DNA of 64,000 nucleotides from Lantana camara (taxonomy: Eukaryota; Streptophyta; Magnoliopsida; Lamiales; Verbenaceae), in NCBI GenBank assembly GCA_037501455.1, contig CM074863.1, forward strand, positions 58,261,501 to 58,325,500, written 5' to 3'. The notes under the pieces are model-generated. The model was not told the origin of the DNA. It ran no database searches and saw only the letters and a list, made by a program, of their open reading frames with translations. Below are positions 38,231-48,712 of the stretch, in pieces. Position numbers and translations under genes: made by a program. Within the stretch, counting starts at the first letter, position 1. Every line of letters starts with the position of its first letter.

Positions 38231-39417
38231 AATACAATTAGGGAAGGCCTGGGAGTCCTTATGATGGTAATCGGAAACGAGTAAAATGACTTTAATGGTT
38301 AAACTGTCAAAGTGAGAGTTAAGTTACTAAATTCGGGTGAAGATTATCACGACGTATAAAGGAGATGATTTGTTGAACATTTCTATGTATGGAATTCCGA
38401 TTTGGAGGTGATTGAATTATAAGGGAGCTTCTGTGAACTCCTAAGTCAGAATTGACAAGAGAATGTCGAATCAAGTTAGCATATAATGGGATGATGTCAA
38501 TCAAGATTAATTCAATGAAGTACAAAGGGGGTCCAACAAAGACAATATTATTAAGTCATCAGTTATTCCAATGGTAATTTGGAAGGAAAATTAAGAAGAG
38601 ACCAAATCGAAAAGGATGATCACTGAAGGATTTACATCAAACTTCAAGAATCATCAAGAACATTCTATCTTCGATTCAAGAAATGTTGGCCAAATACCGA
38701 ATGTAACCTTAAGTGGTCAAAGAGAATGAATGGATAACATGAACGGAAGTTGGGAAAGGATTTGTGTTGAGAGAGACTATAATGATAAATATCTCAAGGT
38801 CGGGATTGAATCGTCAAGGTTGTCAAGAGTAGTTATCCTCGAGGATATGTTAGACTCCGATATGGGTAAAGATAGTAGCTATGGACCTAACTTTGGGACG
38901 GATGGTCTAAGGGTATACGGGGAGGTCAAAGCTCGGTTATTTAAAAGAGTTGGTCTGGCTGAATGAAGATTATGGGAAATGATGAAAGATCGAAGAGGAC
39001 TAGAAGCAGTAATATCAGAAGGGAATCAAGAATAATATTCGCAGAAAATCTATCATGCCTTCAACGGGGCACATTGAAGAAATTAAAGACAAGTCAAGCT
39101 CTGCACTCACTTTTAGGGCAGATCATGCGTTGTACAACAAAACTCCCAACTCCAAGTATCTTTACCTCGGTTAACGGTACATGAAGCATCCATGACACAT
39201 GCATACATGCAAATCTAATTTAAATAATTTTGATACCATGTGCTTTAATCGCTTATCGTGTTAAATTGCTTTGTGTAATTGATGATAGCCACGAGTGATA
39301 CTTAGTACCTGCCCTTGTGTGAATTATGTGACTTTAATTGTTGTAAATGATGTGTGATACTTCTTTTTTGTAATTTTTCTTTAATGTAACTATTTTATTT
39401 TGTGGGGCTGGGGAATA

Positions 39418-39579
39418 TTGGAGACTCCCTTGTTTTGTTGTTTGAGAGACGGGGTTCTCTCATTTTTGTTTGAGAGATGGGGTTCTCTCATTGTTGTTGG
39501 AGAGTCGGGGTTCTCTCATTGTTGCTCGAGAGACAGGGCTCTTTCCTTGTTGCTTGTGAGAGATGGGGAATCTCTCAAT
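39418..39579 (+). repeat. Hairpin array GAGAGACGGGGTTCTCTC (E1)
   Basis: About six units of roughly 30 bp with the core GAGAGAYGGGGTTCTCTC are joined by TTGTTG-type spacers. Each core can fold into a 6 bp stem. It sits about 40 bp before the PPT and is homologous to the LARD array, in the same orientation relative to the PPT. Confidence 0.8.
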
Positions 39580-39618
39580 GTTTGTTCGGGCGAGTAGTGA
39601 ATCCGAGGACGGATTCTT

Positions 39619-39632
39619 TTAAGGGGGAGAGG
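39619..39632 (+). other. Polypurine tract of E1
   Basis: TTAAGGGGGAGAGG directly precedes LTR start TGTAACGTCCC at 39634. Confidence 0.8.
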
Positions 39633-41190
39633 TTGTAACGTCCCAGTTTTTCAGTCGTATAGCATGACGTATGTGTTTATCAATTTGCGCGAATTAATTA
39701 TTTATAAGTGTTTTATATATTTTAATTTTAAATGTTAAAATGTTAATTAATCATATCGAAAGTTAATTAATATTAAATTTTTGTTAATTCGTAGAAAATT
39801 TACATTTTAAGTTTATTAATACTGAATGTAAATTTAATTCATGTATTTTAATTTAGCGTATATTTAATTCACGCACCTTGGTTTATATTTAAAAATGAGT
39901 TTAAATTTTGTTATTTATTATGGAATATTATGAATTTATAAATGCACTGCTCATGAGTGTTATAAACGTGCTTCGTTTTATACGATTTGATATCGAAACT
40001 TCGTGAAAATTTAATATGTCGGAGATATACGTGTCATGAATATGAATATATGCTCGTTTCATGTTTTCGGGTTCATTTGTATTAGTTTCGAATTTATTTT
40101 GTTCTTGGAATCCAAATCGGGGACTAACGAGCAATTAGCGCACCCTTAGTTCCGTATGTGATATCTTGAGGTCGGGAACTCGGAATCAAGTTCCGTCAAC
40201 TTCGTTGAACTCATAACGAAAATTCAATTTTAATGAACTTAGCCCTATATTTTTCCAAGATTAGTTGGACCTCCGAAACTCAACCGAAATGTGCTACGTT
40301 CGTCAAAACTGCCACAGCTCACTAAAATGGCCATAACTTTCACAAACCTTCACCAAATTAACCATGGTTTGATTCCTTGGAACCCTAACACAACCCTCTA
40401 ACAGCCCTTAATCATCCCAAACCAAACCAACCCTCCACAATTAGAGAGAATTCAGAAAAAATTCTCTGCTCTCCAGTTTTCCCATAACCATTTCCTTACT
40501 TGGAGATTCATGGCTCAAATCTCTTCCAAACTTCATTCAATCCACAAGGTAAGCTTAGATTTATAATATAAATTCATTTATGATCATTTTGAACCATACA
40601 TCCCTAATTTTGACCTTGAATCCATGGAGATTTGAAGGCATGAGTGAATAATTAGGTTTTAACATAAAATCTTGATCTCATGGAATACTTGATGCTTTTT
40701 TTGATTTTAAAGCTTGAAAGTGATGATCTTAACTTCCTAATTTCATTTATGAGTTTGTATTTTGTGGTAATTGAGAATCAAGTGTGATGCCATTGATGAA
40801 GCTTGAAAGAATTGGGTGAAACTTGATTTCTTTTCCTCCCTCACGGCATGAACTGCTGCTGCTGCATTTTAGGATTGAAATTGCTGTCAATTGCTGCTCC
40901 TTTTTGTCTTGTTTGCTGGATATAAATACCTGATCTTGTTGCGTGAGAAATGGAATGGTTTTTTCCTTGTTTTCCTTCCGGTTTGTGCCCTGTTTCTGCT
41001 GTGCATTGTTGCTGTCGGCTACTACTTATTTCCTTGCTCAGTTGCTTTTAATTTTCAGTCAATTGTGGGAGTTTTTGGCCTAGTTTGCTGCTGCGTCTTT
41101 TGCTTTAAATTGCTGCTACCTGCTGCTGTGTGTTCATGCAATTTAAATAGGGGAAAGCTTCGTTTGAACTGCTGCTTTGCGCCTGGAATA

Positions 41191-41243
41191 GATCTCCCCG
41201 GGCGGGGAGATTTTGGCTATGAAAAGGCCCGGCCGGGTAGCCT
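41191..41243. repeat. Palindrome pair in E1 LTR
   Basis: ATCTCCCCGGGCGGGGAGAT (41192-41211) and AGGCCCGGCCGGGTAGCCT (about 41225-41243) are GC-rich near-palindromes about 1.55 kb after the LTR start. Confidence 0.6.
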
Positions 41244-41550
41244 CTGTGCAGAAGCTGCTGCTTCTTTTCTTCCTTCTTTGTGCATGGTTTCTTTGGTCTT
41301 TTGCGTGCAATTGAAGGGTGTTTATTATATATATATATATACATGCATGCAGAATGTGTGTTTGTGTTATACATATATGCATGCATATGATTTATTAATT
41401 GTGCATGATTATATTGTGTATTAGTGCATGTATACCTACGTGTATTTACATATATTTAAGTATGCATGCATGTTTAAATTGTTACCTAATTGTATGCATG
41501 TAATTTAGTTGATTTGTTTAATTGTTGTTAATGCATGCATGGTAATGTAC

Positions 41551-41553
<3 letters not shown>

Positions 41554-41606
<53 letters not shown>
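41554..41606. repeat. (TA)n microsatellite at the insertion point of element A
   Basis: A pure TA run directly borders the A LTR start at 41607, so the TSD (TATAT expected) cannot be distinguished from the repeat. Confidence 0.95.
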
Positions 41607-41609
<3 letters not shown>

Positions 41610-41908
41610 GACGCCCCGTCCGATAGATCGTACATGAATGCGCCACGAGAGAGTTTACCTTACGCACTTATGTGATTTAATTTCATTTCTATGTGTTTAA
41701 TTCCAACTTTGACTGAAAATGTGACTTAATTAACTAAATTGCAAAATTTTAAAATATGAATTCTTGCATGACAACTTAAGATTTGAAACTTGGGTGAATT
41801 TAAACTAATTGTTGGAGTTGGATTTAAATAGGGCTTGGACCTATTGATGTGTTTGGGCCTAACTTGAGTTAGGTGAATTTGGGTTATTCTGGACCAATAT
41901 GAGCTCGG

Positions 41909-41926
41909 GAATTCGAATTCGAATTC
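41909..41926. promoter_or_regulatory. GAATTC triple motif in LTR
   Basis: GAGCTCGG is followed by GAATTCGAATTCGAATTC, about 300 bp from the LTR start and about 205 bp before the TATA-like box. It is also present in LTR X (709-726), B (15720-15737, 23434-23451), LARD (27851-27868, 33557-33574) and the A 3' LTR (53431-53448). Confidence 0.55.
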
Positions 41927-42130
41927 CGACACCACCATTGGACTTGATTCGGTGATTCGGGTCCAATGGAATTTACTTTATATTTTTCGGAAACCGTTTA
42001 GACCTTAAACCTTTTAATTTTGACTTATTGGGCTGAAAGTCATTTATTTGAGCCCAAATCCTATTAAAGCCTTTAGCCTCATATTATATCTTGGAAACCC
42101 TAACCTTGACCTAAAACTATTAGCCACCAC

Positions 42131-42138
42131 ATAAATAG
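42131..42138 (+). promoter_or_regulatory. Putative LTR TATA box (element A)
   Basis: ATAAATAG within GCCACCACATAAATAGC matches the LARD TATA context. The counterpart in the 3' LTR is at about 53651-53660. Confidence 0.5.
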
Positions 42139-42681
42139 CTTTATCCCTTTTCATTTCATTTCAAACCATACAAGTTAGCCTCGAAGAGAATCATGGAGAA
42201 ACTTCAAGAGAAGATTAAGACTTGAACCATCTTTCATTCTAAGAGCTCATATTCTTTGATTCCACATTCCTTCACAAGACAAGGTAAGCTTTGGATCTCT
42301 TTTGATGAGTATTTCATTTCTATTCTTGGATTGGAGCATGAAATTGTCAGTATGAACTTCAATGATGAGTTCTTGAATTCCTTAAGCAAGCCTTGATGAT
42401 TTGAATGCTCCTTATGTGTCTTAGTTGTTGGAAATTCGTGTAAGAAGACTAGGAATTCATATCTTCATGTTTAAGCTTGAAATTCATGAAAATGGGTGTT
42501 TGAGATTTTGGGCAAAAACATTCCTAAACTTGAATTAATTGATGTTTTGATGCTAAGCATGATTTATATGATGTTATACCTGAATTTCTTCATATTTTAT
42601 GGTGGATTTTATGTTGGATTGATGATTTTTGGTGTTCCCCTTCTTCTTCCCGAAACTGTCAAGTTTCTGCTCCAGATCCAT

Positions 42682-42862
42682 GGCCGAAACGGCCGTTCCC
42701 ATTTGTGCTTTAAACCCGGAACGGCCCTTCCGGGCTAGGGTTTGGAATTTGGGGCTGAAGATGGGAAGGACCGTTCCCATTTATGCCTTGTGCTGGGAAC
42801 GGGTCCGCGGGAAGGACCGTTCCCATGCAAGGCTATGCATGGGAATGGTCGTTCCCATGCGT
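42682..42862. repeat. GGAACGGCCGTTCC palindrome cluster (A, 5' LTR)
   Basis: Five diverged units are visible (AACGGCCGTT, CCGGAACGGCCCTTCCGG, GGGAAGGACCGTTCCC twice, CATGGGAATGGTCGTTCCCATG). The 3' LTR cluster (54203-54414) differs in unit content. Confidence 0.7.
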
Positions 42863-44055
42863 CTGTGACCCTTTTTACTTGCTTTCTCGTGCGTATTTGA
42901 TTCGTTTGAGTTGCTACCTTACTTGTATGTTACGATATAACTTGGAGTGCATCTCTGAACTTAAATATCTCATTACTTGCATGATCTACTTGAATATTTG
43001 AATTATCCATTGTGGCCAACTTGATAAGCATCATTTCATTTCGCATGTCATTCATACTTTGTAGGTCGTGCGGCTTACTTGGTTCATGTAGAGTCTAAGT
43101 TTGGGCTTATGTATGCCTTGTTACAGAGTTTGGTGGTGCCGGTGAGCCCGAGGTTTAGAGTGTTTGGCCCTTCACACTCTCAGACTCTACTACCACGAGG
43201 TGAGGTTTAGGATTTTGTATAGTTATGCGACCTATGGCCTTTACATACTAATTTCTACCCTTGTATGCGAGTATACCTTACTATAGATATATATTTTTTG
43301 GATATGGTATGTTTATGACCTTATGCGTGCATCCTGTGTGGGTGGGTGCCTTCGGGCTATATCCCCACAACGTGGGAATGTATGTGCGTACGTCCTGTGT
43401 GGGCGGGTGCCTTCAGGCTATATCCCTGCAGCGTAGGAATATTTATAAAAACCAGTTTTTGAGGCATATGTAAGCTATTTTGGAAAACCAGTTGTGTTCT
43501 AATTCTGTAGTGAGATTGCCATGAAAGATTGACGTATGTTCTGTTCTGTTCGGTTCCGTTGTGGATAGACAACCCTGGAACGGTATAGGACCGTCAGGGA
43601 TCAGTCTGTGTGTAGTTCCATTTGAGATATTTTCGCGCGACCCGTGCTGTAGGGAAGGCGTCGTATCTTAAGCCTCCGGTGTTTTATCCGGGGAGGACTC
43701 TTGTGGGTTCGCTACCCCTTGAGATCGACTCTATTTTAGACAATTCTATTATAGATTGTTTGGGGACAGTACATCTCCTCCATCACTGGTGTAGCGGATG
43801 GATTGATTTTGATTTATGTTCTGAGGAGTAAAGGTTGGAAGCTCGTACTCGCCTTGCATGTGATCTATTCTGTCTGGGAATCATGAATCGAGATAGAGTT
43901 TCTGAAATGTTTTCTAAAACTTCTATATCTATCTTTTGGGTACTTTGGAAATGTCTTTGGTATGCAACACCTATCTTTGGTTCACGATTCCCTCCTTTTG
44001 ATCTGTGATGTTCTCGATATATATTTATTGTGGGTGTGCCTTAGCCCCCTCACTC

Positions 44056-44072
44056 GGTCAAGTTGATTGACC
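44056..44072 (+). other. Conserved LTR stem-loop (element A)
   Basis: GGTCAA (44056-44061) pairs with TTGACC (44067-44072) around GTTGA. The stem sequence differs from the CAGTCT/AGACTG form but pairing is kept. It lies about 452 bp from the LTR end after removing S3. Confidence 0.7.
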
Positions 44073-44667
44073 CCTCATTTAACTTTTAGTTGCAGGTCTG
44101 TTGGCGTTTGCTAGGCGGGGAGTGAGTCCTTTGAGTTGCACTTCATCGGTCTAACCTTTCTAGTTGCATTTGTCTTTCATATACTTTACTTATGTTATGA
44201 CTTGTAGACTTGAGATTTTACTTTACTTTTCTGTAGCCCTGTAGCACCCTAATCCCCAAGGCACTACATCCCCCGCACTATAGTCCGATCCACATACGAA
44301 ATGGCCAATCCGTACGTAAACCGAAACTACAGCGAACGGGTGACAATCAAGAAATAACGAGCTAGGTGGGACAATCCCCAACAATCACACCAAAACATGT
44401 AAATTAGAGCGGAAGCATTTAAAACAACAATACATATAGGTACCATATTTATATTGAAAACATATTTAGTAGTAGGTACCAACAAGTTATCACTACATTA
44501 TCATCTCCTACATAATATACATATCAAAATGTCCATAATGTGATATCAATAACCATAACATGAGATACCAAAAGATCTATACATGAAAGTGAAATGCTAG
44601 ACTCGGAGAATGCAAGACCTGACTCGACTCCCGCCTAGCACGACCGTGTACCTGAAAAGTGAAGTAT

Positions 44668-44684
44668 CAGTCTACCGAAGACTG
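44668..44684 (-). other. Conserved LTR stem-loop (S3)
   Basis: CAGTCT (44668-44673) pairs with AGACTG (44679-44684) around ACCGA, 428 bp from the LTR 3' end. Confidence 0.65.
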
Positions 44685-44696
44685 AGTGAGGGGCAT

Positions 44697-44739
<43 letters not shown>

Positions 44740-47621
44740 ACGTCACATGCAAGTCATAGCCTCGGGTGAAGACTTGGAAAATGAAATAAATATAAAGTTC
44801 GAGAATAGCTTGTTCTTTGCCCGAGATTACAACTATCCAATTTAACATGTTAACTTGATCATTTCATGAAACATGTGGCCCGGCGAGCAGGGCAATTCTC
44901 CAACCTTTACACCAATCGTGAACAATACGTGCTTGCATGATTAATTCAATACGTGATCATACATTTCATTTAGTGCTCAATTAGACATAATCATGATTAA
45001 AACATGTAATAACCCGAGGACAATCCGTGTTATCGAATCCGTCCCCAGTCTCCTTCTTCCTCCGGGTGATAGTGGGTTTGCAAGGCCCAACTATCCACGA
45101 CATGGTGTACGTCGGGAACATGACTCCCACGCACGGAACTCCTTCCACCACCAATCTCCTAGTGGCTTCGGGGGTGATCCCAATGAGGTGAGGATAGCTC
45201 AAGAGTTATCCGTCGGCCCTTGCCTTCCCGGTTGGCTCAAGATACTACCTTTGGGCCTAAGTGCAATCATGTACTCGCCAAAACATGCTTGAAACCATGA
45301 ACAATCATGGCTTGCTTGCTTGAAAATATTTATAGTTTGAAAACGGTTATAGATATAATAAGTTTTGGCCGAAATCAACACATAAGGGTTGTAATGGTTC
45401 TAAGTACCTAGAGCAAAACCTCACCTTATAATTTCCACAAAAGGTGAGAGTGTGTGCAACCTACGCGACTTGATCCTGCTCAACCGGGGAACCACCTGTT
45501 CAAACAGGACATGACCCGTGAACTTGGACTCAATCATGAACCAGTTATGACGCACGGCGTGAAAATAAATGTAATGATGCGTGTATGTTGCCAATGACAT
45601 GATAGCATGGTATACTTGTGCTCAAAGTATATGATCATGGGTAAAACGGGTAATTATTCATCGATCGGTAGCATATGATGACACACGAAACATTCTAACT
45701 CATAAAGTATCTAAATACATCAGATTTATAACATTAATCTAATGTATTTCATTTAGTAATCATGTTTAAGAAATCTTATACAAGTTTCAGTTTATTACAC
45801 TTACACCCCCCTGAGGTTCAAGTGCTTAACAAGACCTATAATATCCATGTAAATCGAAGCAAACATGATTAATTTCCAACATTTATACATCATACAACAT
45901 ATAAGCAACATAATCTGGGTTAAAAGTTGGATGACAAAGTGTTAAGAGTAAGGAAATTGGTACGTATGGCATGCAACAATGTTCATGAGCAAATTCTCAA
46001 ATAGCCATAATGTGCAGAAACTTTCTGCAGGTACACCTTGTTGAAAAATCGCGATATCTCATTGCTCAGACGCTATTTTAATGATCCGTAAAATTTCTAG
46101 TAAACTAGACACACTGAAATTTAACATGGTATAAGCCTCAGATCAAGGATGTTTGTATATAAAGGCAGATTTCAGTGTAAAACTGGAATAGAACAGCAAC
46201 TCTTGTGCTGTGCCACGTTTGAAAGAAAAATTTCGTTACCATACCAAACGAAGTCGAAAAATTCTGAATTTTTGTAGGTATACTCCAGACACATATAAGA
46301 ATACCCCTATAAAACAGTTTTGGAAAATTCGAAGGTTTACTTATTCTGCTTGGGCTGCAGTTCCAGATCAGAAAACAGGGTAAAACAGGGGACTGCGGCA
46401 TTTTTCGGGATTTTTTCGGGCTATCAAACAGACTCGGATGAACACAAAATTTTACGGAGAGAGACCTGAATATGTGAGGAATATACAGTTAAAACAGTTT
46501 CGAAAAATAAGGTCGCACGTTTTCGGAATTCACGTTCGAAGTGACCGTACAAATCGTGACAGCACCATAACTCACACGTATATCATTTCTAAACTTTCAA
46601 ATTGTACAAACTCACAGAGATTCAGACTCTTTAACATAAAAACCATCAGATTTCCTCATGCTATCCAGCTATGATTCACGTACTTAGCCATGAAAATTGA
46701 CAAATTCGTTCAAGACAATTGCTGCTCAACTTTAGGATGCAAGCTTCTATGATTTTCGTGTTTTGCTAACTTCCAGCATGCCTTATATCAGTTCTCAGCC
46801 CATAAAATTCATTTATCATGATCAAATATTATCAACTCTAACATATATTTGCAGGACCTTCATCACTCCATCATGTTTAAATCTATCAACACATATATAA
46901 CATATATACACCATATCATCTTGTTAAAGGGAGAAAGGAATCACAACATGGATTCTACCTGTTGTTAGCTGCAGAAATTCGAAGAGAGGTGGCGAGCTAA
47001 CTAAACCGAAGTGAGGAAGAGCAAGGGGACAATCAAGAAGGAGGATTTCTTAGGATGGTGTTCGGCTTGCGTGACTGGAACACGATGGGAAGAGGAAAGA
47101 AGGAGCAAGGTGATGTTCTTGGTATGTAACGTGAGAGATGGCAAACATGAGAAATGGAGAAATGGAATTTTCCTTCTATTTTTAGCTGATCAATACAAGG
47201 CTTGTTGGGGGAAATAATAAAAAAAAACAATGATGTACGTGTAGTGAAATGGAAAGGAGTGAGCAACAATTTCATCTTAATTGCATTTAAAACCTCCTAA
47301 TTTAATAGTTAAGCAATTGTTCCCTTAAATTGGTAGATGAAATTAATTCAGTCGAACTAGTCTTTCTTTGTTTATTTATTTATTTTCCGAATTATACAAA
47401 CATTTTCACTTTAGCACATAATCCACCAATTTAAGTTTCGTTAAATAACTAGGGATACGAATTGTAAGTGGCGAAAACAAGAAAATAACTCACACGTATC
47501 GTGTACCTAACTTCAATTGAATTCTTGTTCATTATAATAAGATCTATGTCTATTCAAGTACTTATAGAATCTCAAATTACATATGAACATTTTCGTCGAT
47601 TAAATACGTAATTGTTTTCAC

Positions 47622-48015
47622 CGGGAAATTCCCAAAAAAATCCCCCAAATGAGGACTCAAATTTGCTTTAACTCCCCATTTTTAAAAAAGTTCCTCTTTG
47701 CTCCCTAGATGACAGGCCAAATTTGCTTTAACTCCCCATAGTTGTATTAAAACTCAAGAATCTCGTACCCGAACCCCGGAATCATGTACTTAAATGCCCA
47801 AATGATGTATTTGTCCCCAAATACGAGATTTGGACATTTAAGTACGTGATTTCGGGGTTCGGGTACGAGATTCTTGAGTTTTAATACAACCTTCAAAAAA
47901 ATGGGGAGTTAAAGCAAATTTGGCTTGTCATCTAGGGAGCAAAGAGGAATTTTTTTAAAAATGGGGAGTTAAAGCAAATTTTTTCAACTTTTAGGTACTT
48001 TTTAAAAAAGACCCC
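47622..48015. mobile_element. Long-hairpin MITE candidate (Mutator-like?)
   Basis: The 394 bp segment folds back on itself almost completely. The arm 47660-47806 (TTTGCTTTAACTCCCCA, CTCTTTGCTCCCTAGATGAC, AAGAATCTCGTACCCGAACC) is repeated inverted at 47825-47980, with the apex GTATTTG-TCCC-CAAATAC at 47807-47824. The terminal parts match less well. Flanks TGTTTTCAC (47613-47621) and TAGTTTCAC (48016-48024) agree at 7 of 9 positions, which would fit a 9 bp Mutator-type duplication. No ORF is present. Superfamily assignment is inference. Confidence 0.6.
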
Positions 48016-48245
48016 TAGTTTCACAACTTTAATTTAATCAAGTTGTATTATAAATAAACAAATAAATTACGTAGTTGATATGCCGCATAATATGTATGCA
48101 TGTTAGGATATGATATGAAATTTATAAATGATTTGATGTCATGTAGGAAAAATAGATAAATAAAAGAATTAAAATAAATCCTACGCTCACAAACTGACAC
48201 GTGGCGTGCTTACCTGTTTATCCGGAACCAGGGCGTCACAAGCCC

Positions 48246-48530
48246 TGTGTGGCATTCGTATTCAGCCCCATGTGGCACTTGATGGTTATTACGTTATGTT
48301 GATCGGATTTCGGGACTAGGTATTTATGCTAGTTGAACCCGTCTCTTGTTTTGAATGTTTATTTAAATGCTTCCGCTATCTTGTTTTGAATGTTTGAATT
48401 GCTTTCGCACTCTGAGTCTGTCGAGTTAGATCCGCCTAGCATAGCGTGTGTATTTGTCTCCCGTTCGCTCTGATTCGTATTCGGGCATGGACTTCCATTT
48501 CATGTGGCATCCTCCATTTGGGGTGTTACA
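48246..48530 (+). repeat. 5' LTR of element A, segment 2 (3' end)
   Basis: It continues the LTR after S3: GCTTCCGCTATC, CTCCCGTTCGCTCTGATTCG, GGCATCCTCC and GGGGTGTTACA (48530). Compared with the LARD LTR end it lacks about 30 bp around the GTGCGGGGGATG block. Confidence 0.85.
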
Positions 48531-48538
48531 TCCTTAAG

Positions 48539-48550
48539 TGGTATCAGAGC
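48539..48550 (+). other. Primer binding site of element A
   Basis: TGGTATCAGAGC lies 8 bases after the LTR end at 48530. Confidence 0.93.
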
Positions 48551-48712
48551 TCTAGGTTGCAAAACCGAGCTCTAGTGTCGTGTTGAGTCTGTCTAGATGT
48601 TATGGCATAGGATTGTGTGATTACTGGAATACTTGTTTATTACTAATACTTGTATACATAACCACGCACTAATCAACATGCATCAATATTGCCTGAATCT
48701 TTAAATTTCAGG

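Larger units (their letters stand above)
38231..39633 (+). mobile_element. E1 internal region, right part (non-coding)
   Basis: No gag-pol motif appears in any frame. Open stretches at 38730-38966 and 38963-39184 have no family resemblance I recognise. A block at about 39155-39215 (CGGTTAACGGTAC, GCATACATGCA) matches the LARD internal region near 29350-29410 (minus). A hairpin array follows at 39418-39579 and a PPT at 39619-39632. E1 and the LARD thus share parts of their non-coding internal DNA. Confidence 0.7.
39634..41606 (+). repeat. 3' LTR of E1, first 2 kb
   Basis: It starts TGTAACGTCCCAG. It contains a GAGGTCGGGAACTCGG block near 40165 (weak relative of the GAATTC motif), a palindrome cluster at 41191-41243 and AT-rich sequence ending in a (TA)n run at 41554-41606. 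Element A inserted at 41607, and the rest of this LTR is not seen to the right of A. A 177-codon open frame at 40891-41424 is Leu/Phe/Cys-rich because of T/G-rich sequence and is not credible as a gene. Confidence 0.75.
41607..44239 (+). repeat. 5' LTR of element A, segment 1
   Basis: It holds the GAATTC motif 41909-41926, TATA-like ATAAATAG 42131-42138, a palindrome cluster 42682-42862 and the stem-loop 44056-44072 followed by GTTGCAGG and GCTAGGCGGGG. Hydrophobic open frames (for example 42496-42738) recur in the 3' LTR and are LTR sequence, not genes. It ends at TSD AGCCC (44235-44239). Confidence 0.9.
44240..48240 (-). mobile_element. Solo LTR S3 (minus orientation), TSD AGCCC
   Basis: A 4,001 bp LTR has plus-strand ends TGTAGCACCCT...AGGGCGTCACA, flanked by identical AGCCC at 44235-44239 and 48241-48245. 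No second LTR or internal region is present. It resembles the LTR at 55856-58372 in its middle part (GGCGAGTA, GAGCCAACCGGGAA, GGAGATT blocks around 45000-45260). It contains a (TA)n run (44699-44736), the stem-loop 44668-44684 and a 394 bp hairpin (47622-48015). No coding region is supported in 45300-47600. Confidence 0.92.

Noticed and set aside
40891..41424. 177-codon hydrophobic frame that looks like a membrane protein
   Set aside because: It lies within an LTR in T/G-rich sequence with many TGCTGC and TTT runs; hydrophobicity follows from composition.
42496..42868. Pair of frames repeated in both LTRs of element A (again near 54018-54546)
   Set aside because: The duplication reflects the LTR pair; frames differ between copies and run through the palindrome cluster.
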